Shown in pieces: positions 1 through 5,099 of a stretch of DNA of 5,099 bases (within the stretch, counting starts at the first letter, position 1; the number at the start of each line of letters is the position of its first letter). The stretch spans positions 1-5,099 of the forward strand of contig USLD01000108.1 of NCBI GenBank assembly GCA_900555495.1, in the 5' to 3' direction. Position numbers and translations under genes: made by a program. The notes under the pieces were generated by a model. The model saw nothing but the letters and a program-made list of their open reading frames with translations, was not told where the DNA came from and did no database searches. Origin of the DNA: an uncultured Slackia sp. (GTDB taxonomy: Bacteria; Actinomycetota; Coriobacteriia; Coriobacteriales; Eggerthellaceae).

Positions 1-715
1 GGGCTTCTAGGGCCACGGCGACAGATGCGACGGGAGCCGATGCGGCCTGCTCGGCATCTGCCGCGGAAGCCGGCGCTTCGAACGGTAGCTGCGGCTGCAG
101 GGGCTGCACCATACCGGAGATGAGCTTTGCCTTGGCGGCGCGCTTGGACTTGCCGGTGGCGCCCAGCGCGCGGGCGGCCTCCTCGGCCTCGCGAGCCTTC
201 TGCGCCATGAATGCGGCGGCGGAGGTGTCGAGCTGGACCTCGGTGTGCGTGCGGGGACGCTCGACGTCGGCAACCTCGCCGGCATGCATGACCACCAGGC
301 CGCAGTCGCTCTCCTTGACGAAATCGACCATGCGCGGATCGGTGAAGCCCGTCACGTCGTTGACGATGGACGCACCCACGCGGACGGCCGCCTTGGCGAC
401 CTCCACATGGCGGGTGTCGATGGACACAACGGCGCCGGCCTTGGCGAGCGCTTGCACGACCGGCAGCACGCGGCGTGCCTCGGTGTCGGGATCGACCGGA
501 GTGAAGCCGGGACGGGTCGACTCGCCGCCGACGTCGATGATATCGGCGCCATCGTCGAGCATCTTGAGGCCGTGCGCGATCGCGGCGTCGGTATCGAGGT
601 GCTCGCCACCGTCGCTGAAGGAATCGGGCGTGACGTTGAGGACGCCCATGATGCGCGGGCGGTCGAACTTCAGCTCGTATTTTCCGCAGCGCCAAACTTT
701 GGAATCGCGTGCCAT
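1..715 (-). CDS. folP: Dihydropteroate synthase, N-terminal part (3' end beyond window)
   Basis: This enzyme condenses 6-hydroxymethyl-7,8-dihydropterin pyrophosphate with p-aminobenzoate to give dihydropteroate in cytosolic folate synthesis; it is the sulfonamide target. The frame is open from ATG at 715 to the window edge (238 codons). Conserved DHPS blocks appear in order: MGVLNVTPDSFSDGG (residues 23-37), GADIIDVGGESTRPG (56-70), SIDT (98-101), VNDVTG (118-123) and VVMH (141-144). N27, D61, D100 and N119 match the pterin/pABA-site residues of E. coli DHPS (N22, D56, D96, N115). An AAAGGA ribosome site (721-726) lies 5 nt before the ATG. After residue 146 the usual short run to the LDPGxGFGK strand is replaced by at least 90 residues rich in Ala, Glu, Lys and Pro, with no LDPG motif before the edge. 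The frame has no stop, so this looks like an insertion rather than decay. Family assignment is secure; the role of the insertion is unknown. Confidence 0.93.
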   Translation of the reverse strand, partial: MARDSKVWRCGKYELKFDRPRIMGVLNVTPDSFSDGGEHLDTDAAIAHGLKMLDDGADIIDVGGESTRPGFTPVDPDTEARRVLPVVQALAKAGAVVSIDTRHVEVAKAAVRVGASIVNDVTGFTDPRMVDFVKESDCGLVVMHAGEVADVERPRTHTEVQLDTSAAAFMAQKAREAEEAARALGATGKSKRAAKAKLISGMVQPLQPQLPFEAPASAADAEQAASAPVASVAVALEA

Positions 716-747
716 GAGGATCCTTTCGAAACAGACAAACTCGTTCT

Positions 748-776
748 ATTGTATCCAGACCATTCGTTTTACGTTG
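748..776 (-). promoter_or_regulatory. Possible folP promoter
   Basis: On the minus strand TACAAT (753-748) is a good match to a sigma-70-type -10 box. It lies about 32 nt upstream of the folP ATG. The hexamer 17 nt further upstream (CAACGT, 776-771) is a poor -35. The surrounding bases are more AT-rich than anything else nearby, which supports a promoter here. The call rests on the -10 alone. Confidence 0.4.
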
Positions 777-893
777 CGCGAATGTCGTGACGCACAGGCG
801 GGACGGGCAAACACGAACGGCGCCCGGAGTGCGGAGGGCGGCGGCAACCAGGCGAGGCTTTCGCCGAACCGCAATCGCAGCGCCACCGCCATC

Positions 894-902
894 TAGTATA
901 GT
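894..902 (+). promoter_or_regulatory. Possible -10 region for xth
   Basis: TAGTATAGT on the plus strand contains overlapping -10-like hexamers (TAGTAT 894-899, TATAGT 897-902). It sits in the only AT-rich patch upstream of xth and would give a leader of about 95 nt. No decent -35 is visible at 16-18 nt. The same bases read TATACT on the minus strand, so the direction is ambiguous. Confidence 0.28.
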
Positions 903-1002
903 TAGCCATGCGATCCCCTGCTGGGCCCATTTCATCGGCGCGCGCAGCGCCAGACGGGCCCTTCGACATATCCGGCGCTGTGCGCCGCCGAAGGAGACCA
1001 TC

Positions 1003-1845
1003 ATGACCGACACCGCTTCCCGCACGCTCAAGCTCGCCTCGTGGAACGTCAACGGCCTGCGCGCCGTGCTCAAGAAGGACCCGAGCTTCACCGACATCGT
1101 GGCCGAACTCGACGCCGACATCCTCGGCCTGCAGGAGACCAAGCTGCAGGAGGGTCAGGTCGAACTCGACCTCCCCGGTTATCACCAGGTGTGGAGCTAC
1201 GCCGAGCGCAAGGGCTACTCCGGCACGGCCGTGTTCACGCGCGAGGAGCCCCTTTCCGTGCGCCACGCAGACGCCGTGCTCGCAGCCGGGCGCGCCGCGG
1301 GCCTCTCCGACGACGAACTCGAACTGGTCGCCGTCGCCGCCACCGAGGGCCGCGTGTGCGCCCTGGAGTTCGAGCGCTTTTGGTTCGTGGACGTGTACAC
1401 CCCCAACGCGCAGGGCGAGCTCGCCCGCCTAAGCACGCGCATGGCTTGGGACGACGCCTACCGCGCCTTCCTGCGCTCACTCGAGGACGAAACGGGCAAG
1501 CCGATTGTGACCTGCGGCGATTTTAACGTCGCGCACAACGAGATCGACCTCAAGAACCCCAAGTCCAACCGCGGCAACGCCGGCTTTTCCGATGAGGAGC
1601 GCGCGAAGTTCGGCGAGCTGCTCGACGCCGGCTACACCGACACGTTCCGCGCCGCCAACCCCGACCTGGAGGGCGCCTACAGCTGGTGGAGCTACCGCTT
1701 CAACGCGCGCAAGAACAATGCCGGCTGGCGCATCGATTACTTCCTGGTAAGCGACTCGATCGCCGACCGCGTGCGCGCCACCGGCATCCGCAACGACATC
1801 TTTGGCTCCGATCACTGCCCCGTCACGCTGGAGATCGAGCTGTAG
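1003..1845 (+). CDS. xth: Exodeoxyribonuclease III (AP endonuclease, ExoA/Xth family)
   Basis: This cytosolic Mg-dependent base-excision repair enzyme cleaves DNA 5' to abasic sites and removes 3' blocking groups. The 280-residue protein is a single endonuclease/exonuclease/phosphatase domain. Active-site motifs are complete: SWNVNGLRA (N15, N17), LQETK (metal ligand E45), VYTPN (Y132), CGDFNVAH (D173, N175), WRIDYF (D245) and the terminal GSDHCPV (D270, H271). The blocks DLKNPKSNRGNAGFSDEER and EGAYSWWSYR closely resemble B. subtilis ExoA. The start is ATG 1003 because AAGGAG (991-996) lies 6 nt upstream and homologues begin just before the SWNVN block, although the frame stays open back to 787. 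The protein is about 28 residues longer than ExoA (252 aa, from memory). Most of the excess is a short N-terminal tail and roughly 17 extra residues around 89-113, before EGRV. It converges on the ECF operon with a 16-bp gap. Identity is secure. Confidence 0.96.
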   Translation: MTDTASRTLKLASWNVNGLRAVLKKDPSFTDIVAELDADILGLQETKLQEGQVELDLPGYHQVWSYAERKGYSGTAVFTREEPLSVRHADAVLAAGRAAGLSDDELELVAVAATEGRVCALEFERFWFVDVYTPNAQGELARLSTRMAWDDAYRAFLRSLEDETGKPIVTCGDFNVAHNEIDLKNPKSNRGNAGFSDEERAKFGELLDAGYTDTFRAANPDLEGAYSWWSYRFNARKNNAGWRIDYFLVSDSIADRVRATGIRNDIFGSDHCPVTLEIEL

Positions 1846-1861
1846 GGCAAGCGCGCAGACG

Positions 1862-2590
1862 CTACAGCCCGTACTTGCGTACGACCCGCCCGATGCGTCG
1901 CGTCCACGGGTCGTACAAAACCGCGAGGAACAGGGCGGTCGCCACGCCGTGCATCGCGTCGAACGGCAACGACGCGGCCACGTAAGCCAGCGCGCCGGCC
2001 CATGTGAGCGGACGTACGAATCCCAGCACACCATATGCATTGATGATCACGCCGTATAGGGCGCCGGATGCCAGCCCCATGAGCACGAGCGCCCATACGC
2101 GCGGGCGGCCAGCCGTGCGATCCTCGAACACGCCAGACCGAGCCAGCATGCCGCCCACGTATCCCACCACGCCCCAGGCATACATCTGCCATGGGCTCCA
2201 CAGCCCCTGGCCAAAAAAGAAATTGCTGGTAAGCGCCGCGAGCGCACCGACCATGAAGCCGTTGCGCGGGCCCAACGTCGCGCCGGCGATGATAGCGATC
2301 GCGGAAAGCGGCTTGAAGTCCGGAATGGGCGCGAACAGGATGCGCCCCGCCGCCGCGCCCGCGGCGAGCACCAGCGTGGGCATGATCTGGCGCAGCGCAG
2401 GCTGGCTCCGTTCGTACCCCAGGAAGAACAGAACGAGCACCAGCGTCACGACCACCATCATGAGCAGTGCGGCGTTTGCCGCCCCCGTCAGCAATGCCGC
2501 GCCCATGACCAGGGGAACTGCAGCCAGCAGTGCAATTTCGAGAACGTGTCCGCACGCGCCGCTCAAACGCATCTCATCCCCCACCATCAT
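1862..2590 (-). CDS. ECF transporter S component (substrate-binding membrane subunit)
   Basis: This is the small integral membrane protein that binds the vitamin or precursor and works with the T and ATPase subunits encoded just upstream. It has 242 residues, with hydrophobic segments near 16-37, 40-58, 70-88, 95-118, 132-150, 165-188 and 200-226, fitting the six-helix S-component fold. The block PLSAIAIIAGATLGP (94-108) and the stretch SNFFFGQGLWSPWQMYAWG (122-140) recall a group of ECF S components seen with dedicated ECF operons. I think these are annotated CbrT-like (cobalamin), but substrate assignment by eye is unreliable. ATG 2590 overlaps the ATPase stop by 4 bp (ATGA), which suggests translational coupling; no ribosome site precedes it. 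An internal ATG at 2572 (M7) has a GGTGGGGG stretch upstream and is a credible alternative start, giving 236 residues. It is the last gene of the operon. Confidence 0.85.
   Translation of the reverse strand: MMVGDEMRLSGACGHVLEIALLAAVPLVMGAALLTGAANAALLMMVVVTLVLVLFFLGYERSQPALRQIMPTLVLAAGAAAGRILFAPIPDFKPLSAIAIIAGATLGPRNGFMVGALAALTSNFFFGQGLWSPWQMYAWGVVGYVGGMLARSGVFEDRTAGRPRVWALVLMGLASGALYGVIINAYGVLGFVRPLTWAGALAYVAASLPFDAMHGVATALFLAVLYDPWTRRIGRVVRKYGL
1879..1916. repeat. 10-bp perfect inverted repeat at the convergent gene ends
   Basis: GTACGACCCG (1879-1888) and CGGGTCGTAC (1907-1916) are exact reverse complements with an 18-nt spacer. The repeat lies inside the last codons of the S-component gene and 33 nt past the xth stop. 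It could fold in either transcript. No T-tract follows on the plus strand (AAAA does), so it is not a canonical intrinsic terminator for xth. On the minus strand it precedes the gene's own stop codon. Confidence 0.5.
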
Positions 2591-3990
2591 GGCCGGTAGA
2601 ACAGGTTGTTGCGGAAGAACTCGCCCACGGGCTCCGTGCAGGCAAGCTCGCCGTCGAACATAAGCGACACGCGGTCGGCGACGCGACGCACGAACGCCAG
2701 ATCGTGCGTGGATACGATGACCGCAACACCGTCGCGGCGAGCAGCCTCGATCATGCCGGCCACATGCTCGCGAGCGGCGCGGTCGAGACCCTTGGTTGGC
2801 TCGTCGAGCAGCAGAAGCCGTGGATGAACGAGGAGCAACTTACCCAAGGCGAGCATCTGGCGTTGACCGCCGGACAGGTCGTACGGATGCAGGCCGGCAC
2901 GGTCGACAAGACCGAGCTCCCCCATCATGGCCCGAACCTCATCTGCACCATATCCGCCGATATGCGCCCATTCCATGAGCTCCTCGTCCACGCGCTCCTC
3001 GGCAAAAAGGGCCTTGGGGTCCTGGGGGAGCATCGCCTTGGCCGAAATCGCGGAACGCACCTCGCCCCGCTGCGCGCGGCGCGTGCCCGCGATAAGGGCG
3101 AGCAGCGTCGATTTGCCACAGCCGTTACCGCCAACCAGGGCATGCACCTCGCCCTGACGCACTTCAAGATCCAAACCGCGCAGCACCCAGTCGTCATCGC
3201 AGCCGTACCGGAACCACGCACCGCGCGCGGACACCGCGACCGGGGCGTTCTCATCGCAAAGAGCGCCACGCTCTGCCAACGCGGCCTCGCACTTGAAGCG
3301 CCCCAGGTCCTCAACCGGCCTCACGGCGCCATCCACCAGCTCGAATGCGCAGGTCGCGTAATCAGCCATCAGCTCGGGCTCGTGCGTCGCCACAACCACG
3401 GTACATCCCAGCTCCCGGTTCACGCGGAACAGGGCATGCAGGAAATTGCGCGCCGCGATGGGGTCGAGCTGCGCCGTCGGCTCGTCGAGCAGTAACACGC
3501 GCGGCTGCATGACGAGCGTCGAGGCAAGCGCCAGCAGCTGCTTGCGGCCGCCCGAGAGCGCATCCGTATCGCTGTGGAACCACGGCCCCATGCCAAAGAA
3601 ATAACTCGCCTCGGCAACACGACGGCGCATCTCGCCCTGGGGCGTACCGAGGTTTTCCAAGCCGAACGCCATCTCGTGCCACACGCTGTCGCACACGATC
3701 TGGTTATCGGGGTCTTGGAACACGTAGCCGACCTCACACGCCTCGGCCCCATCCAAGTCATCTACGGGTCTGCCATACACGCGCACCTGGCCGGCGCGGT
3801 CCCCCGCAGGGGCAATCTGCGGCTTGGCCAGCGAGAGCAGCGTCGACTTACCCGAACCGGTACCTCCCACCAGCAGCGCGAACGCACCGGCGGGAACGGC
3901 CATGGACACGCCGCTCAGTACGTCGCCATGAGAGCCTGGATAGCGAAACGTCACGTCATCGTACGCGAGCGCGATACCTTCATCGCTCAT
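2587..3990 (-). CDS. ECF transporter ATPase, two ABC domains fused (EcfA-EcfA')
   Basis: This cytosolic protein hydrolyses ATP to drive the ECF importer. At 467 residues it carries both nucleotide-binding domains on one chain, as in B. subtilis YkoD. Domain 1 (about 5-228) has Walker A GGTGSGKST (42-50), Q-loop Q92 in FQDPDNQ, signature LSGGRKQ (145-151), Walker B LLLDEP with catalytic E170, D-loop D176 and switch H203. Domain 2 (about 250-455) has Walker A GGNGCGKST (287-295), Q-loop Q323, signature LSGGQRQ (372-378), Walker B with E397, D-loop D403 and H429. Both sites therefore look catalytically competent; the only deviation is Arg for Gln/Glu in the first signature. ATG 3990 overlaps the ecfT stop by 4 bp, and GAGAGGAG (4000-4007) lies 9 nt upstream. 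Its own stop overlaps the S-component start in the same way. The dedicated S and T neighbours make this a group I ECF system. Confidence 0.95.
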   Translation of the reverse strand: MSDEGIALAYDDVTFRYPGSHGDVLSGVSMAVPAGAFALLVGGTGSGKSTLLSLAKPQIAPAGDRAGQVRVYGRPVDDLDGAEACEVGYVFQDPDNQIVCDSVWHEMAFGLENLGTPQGEMRRRVAEASYFFGMGPWFHSDTDALSGGRKQLLALASTLVMQPRVLLLDEPTAQLDPIAARNFLHALFRVNRELGCTVVVATHEPELMADYATCAFELVDGAVRPVEDLGRFKCEAALAERGALCDENAPVAVSARGAWFRYGCDDDWVLRGLDLEVRQGEVHALVGGNGCGKSTLLALIAGTRRAQRGEVRSAISAKAMLPQDPKALFAEERVDEELMEWAHIGGYGADEVRAMMGELGLVDRAGLHPYDLSGGQRQMLALGKLLLVHPRLLLLDEPTKGLDRAAREHVAGMIEAARRDGVAVIVSTHDLAFVRRVADRVSLMFDGELACTEPVGEFFRNNLFYRP

Positions 3991-4877
3991 GCGAACACGC
4001 TCCTCTCATACACATGCAGTGCCGCGGGAACGAACATCCAAGCGGCGTAGGGAGTGTAGCTCAGCCAAGGGCCCAAGGGCGAGAGCTGGGGATAAAACGC
4101 AAAGGACGAGGACCGCCACGCCACCGCGATGCAGAGGGCGCCGAAGGCCGCGACGAGCACCAGGCCGAACATGTCGCGCGAAGTGAAGCGATAGCGAACG
4201 TACGTGGTTCGGCGCTCCGCGGCGCCCCAGCCGCGCGCACGCATGGCGTCGGCGGTTTCCAGGGAGTCTTCCATGGCCCAGCCCATAAGCACCGAACTCT
4301 GCCGCATGCGGCGGCGCACAAGGCCGCGACGCTCGCCGGCACGCCGGCGGCCATTCTCATCGGCGCAGCTCAGAGCCACATCCTGTACATCGGCAATCAC
4401 ATGCCCCTGTCGCACAAAACGCGGGATGAGGCGCATCGTCATCGAAATCATGAGCGATACGACCGGCGCCGCGTTGCCGAACAGGGAGAGCACCTTGTCC
4501 TGCGGCAAGATGTCGCGGGCGGCCTGGAACCACAGGACGCTCGCCATGAACATCACCGCCATGACAGCGCCGTACAGGAGGCTCTCAGCGTACACCGGCA
4601 TACCGAACGGCGAAAACAGCAACGTGCTCCCCCGCTGAGCGAACAGGGGATTCACGCAGGCCAGCAACGCGACGAGCGGCAACTGCCAACGCAAGGCGAG
4701 CAGCGTGGGACGAACACCGCGGGCAACGGCGCCGTACGCGAGCGCCCCCGCGAGGGACAGCGACACCAGCACCGGATGCGGGGCGAACATGGTCAGGCCG
4801 AGCGTGCACGCGAGAAACACCGCCGGCACCGCGGGGTGCATGGTTCCAAATGCCGTATGCCTGGGCGCCTGCGCCAT
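3987..4877 (-). CDS. ecfT: ECF transporter transmembrane T component
   Basis: This is the membrane scaffold that couples the ATPase domains to the S component. The 296-residue protein has hydrophobic segments near 16-32, 36-52, 66-76, 97-118 and 136-152, and two more toward the C-terminus after about residue 230. Family-typical blocks are NPLFAQRGSTLLF (76-88), the MRLIPRFV region (148-155), and WAMEDSLETADAMRARGWG (200-218), which contains the Ala-Arg-Gly coupling-helix motif. The region where the other coupling motif is expected (about 160-170) is diverged. The Arg-rich stretch 177-192 is probably cytosolic. ATG 4877 was chosen because AGGGGG (4883-4888) sits 5 nt upstream; an in-frame TTG at 4898 would add seven residues (MQKEGER) and is less likely. 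It is the first gene of the T-ATPase-S operon and begins 32 nt after the prs terminator. Confidence 0.9.
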   Translation of the reverse strand: MAQAPRHTAFGTMHPAVPAVFLACTLGLTMFAPHPVLVSLSLAGALAYGAVARGVRPTLLALRWQLPLVALLACVNPLFAQRGSTLLFSPFGMPVYAESLLYGAVMAVMFMASVLWFQAARDILPQDKVLSLFGNAAPVVSLMISMTMRLIPRFVRQGHVIADVQDVALSCADENGRRRAGERRGLVRRRMRQSSVLMGWAMEDSLETADAMRARGWGAAERRTTYVRYRFTSRDMFGLVLVAAFGALCIAVAWRSSSFAFYPQLSPLGPWLSYTPYAAWMFVPAALHVYERSVFA

Positions 4878-4909
4878 CCGCTCCCCCTCTTTCTGCAAAT
4901 CGCCCCTTT

Positions 4910-4941
4910 AAGAAACAGCCGGGCCCACCAGGACCCGGCTG
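4910..4941 (-). terminator. Rho-independent terminator of prs
   Basis: On the minus strand an 11-bp stem is formed by 4941-4931 and 4926-4916 (CAGCCGGGTCC pairing with GGGCCCGGCTG, one G-U pair) with a TGGT loop. TTTCTT (4915-4910) follows directly. It lies 42 nt past the prs stop and 32 nt before the ecfT ATG, so it should end prs transcription and limit read-through into the ECF operon. Confidence 0.85.
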
Positions 4942-4944
4942 CAC

Positions 4945-4967
4945 GAGCGGCGAACGAGCCGCCGCTC
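4945..4967 (-). other. Second hairpin in the prs 3' untranslated region
   Basis: GAGCGGCG (minus strand, 4967-4960) pairs with CGCCGCTC (4952-4945) across a 7-nt loop. It lies 3 nt before the terminator stem. It has no T-tract of its own, so it probably adds to termination or to 3'-end stability of the prs mRNA rather than acting alone. Confidence 0.55.
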
Positions 4968-4983
4968 ACATTGAACATGTTCG

Positions 4984-5099
4984 CTACATCGCGAAGTCGC
5001 CGCCCACGAGCGTGCTCACAGACTGCTCGTAGTACACGGCGGAGATGGTCTCGGCGAACTCGCCGGCAACGGAGATGGTCTTGATCTTGCCACCCTCCT
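4984..5099 (-). CDS. prs: Ribose-phosphate pyrophosphokinase, C-terminal 37 residues
   Basis: This is the end of the enzyme that makes PRPP from ribose 5-phosphate and ATP for purine, pyrimidine, NAD, His and Trp synthesis in the cytosol. Only the last 37 codons are in the window, ending at TAG 4986-4984. The visible peptide contains KIKTISVAGEFAETI followed by EQSVSTLV. This matches the usual PRPP synthetase C-terminus, where a KIKxxSVAxxxAEAI strand-helix is followed by an ESVSxLF helix. The short tail GGDFAM after it is unremarkable. The catalytic and PRPP-binding loops lie outside the window, so the call depends on this short block and its position next to a terminator. The residues before it cannot be checked here. 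Confidence 0.82.
   Translation of the reverse strand, partial: EGGKIKTISVAGEFAETISAVYYEQSVSTLVGGDFAM

Larger units (their letters stand above)
716..1002. other. Divergent intergenic region between folP and xth
   Basis: This 287-bp stretch separates the divergently transcribed folP and exonuclease III genes and should hold both promoters. Besides the promoter-like boxes listed separately, it has two copies of GGGCCC (923-928, 956-961). It also contains a 7-bp inverted repeat, CAGCGCC (945-951) with GGCGCTG (974-980). A competing 6-bp hairpin (973-978 with 982-987, 3-nt loop) ends three bases before the xth ribosome site. I see no tRNA, no recognisable riboswitch and no convincing small gene. 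A frame in register with xth stays open back to 787, but it encodes Arg/Ala/Pro-rich sequence with no family resemblance. Confidence 0.6.

Noticed and set aside
120..896. Plus-strand open frame of 258 codons opposite folP
   Set aside because: It is antisense to clear DHPS motifs, and its Ser/Ala/Arg-rich product is typical of a shadow frame in GC-rich DNA.
787..1002. In-frame upstream extension of exonuclease III, about 72 more residues
   Set aside because: The sequence is Arg/Ala/Pro-rich with no family similarity, and a strong AAGGAG site directly serves ATG 1003.
2530..3495. Plus-strand open frame of 321 codons opposite the ATPase gene
   Set aside because: It is antisense to both ABC domains, with no recognisable motif in the product.
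4878..4898. TTG start at 4898 for ecfT
   Set aside because: ATG 4877 has a better-placed AGGGGG site, and the extra seven charged residues precede the usual N-terminus.
4973..4982. GAACATGTTC as a LexA (SOS) box
   Set aside because: The Gram-positive/actinobacterial box needs GAAC and GTTC separated by 4 bp; here the gap is 2 bp, and it lies after a stop codon rather than in an evident promoter.
4878..4983. Cobalamin or other riboswitch ahead of the ECF operon
   Set aside because: The 106-bp gap is filled by two prs 3' hairpins and a ribosome site, with no room for or sign of a B12-box-type aptamer.
5040..5081. 12-bp direct repeat CGGAGATGGTCT in the prs end
   Set aside because: Both copies encode the same Thr-Ile-Ser type of stretch in the conserved C-terminus, so codon choice explains it.
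4014..5084. Plus-strand open frame of 356 codons opposite ecfT and the prs end
   Set aside because: It runs through the terminator and two real genes; the product is Arg/His/Ala-rich and low in complexity.

Overview
This 5.1 kb, GC-rich window is densely coded and looks like ordinary bacterial chromosome. Gene content and protein style (a B. subtilis ExoA-like exonuclease III, an ECF transporter resembling clostridial ones, high GC, strong Shine-Dalgarno sites) fit a gut actinobacterium of the Coriobacteriia, such as a Collinsella relative. That placement is an inference, not proven by the sequence. No phage, transposon, CRISPR, tRNA or rRNA signal was seen.

Layout. Positions 1-715 (minus strand) hold the first 238 codons of folP, dihydropteroate synthase; the 3' end lies outside the window. 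A 287-bp divergent intergenic region (716-1002) follows, with weak promoter-like elements and a GC-rich structured leader. Positions 1003-1845 (plus strand) encode a complete exonuclease III. Only 16 bp separate it from a convergent minus-strand operon. In transcription order that operon is ecfT (4877-3987), a fused double-ATPase gene (3990-2587) and an S-component gene (2590-1862). The three genes are joined by two 4-bp ATGA overlaps. Upstream of it, 4984-5099 is the C-terminal end of prs (ribose-phosphate pyrophosphokinase). A strong intrinsic terminator at 4910-4941 separates prs from the ECF operon.

How the genes work together. The three ECF genes make one self-contained (group I) energy-coupling factor importer: T scaffold, two ATPase domains on one chain, and a dedicated substrate-binding membrane protein. 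The vitamin or precursor it carries cannot be read from the sequence; cobalamin or a related compound (CbrT-like) is a guess. FolP (folate synthesis), Prs (PRPP supply) and exonuclease III (base-excision repair) are housekeeping genes with no evident link to the transporter.

The least ordinary features are a long Ala-rich insertion in FolP after its fifth conserved strand, a shorter insertion in exonuclease III, and an ECF operon that starts only 32 nt after a terminator with no visible promoter. I do not see convincing evidence of an undescribed system.
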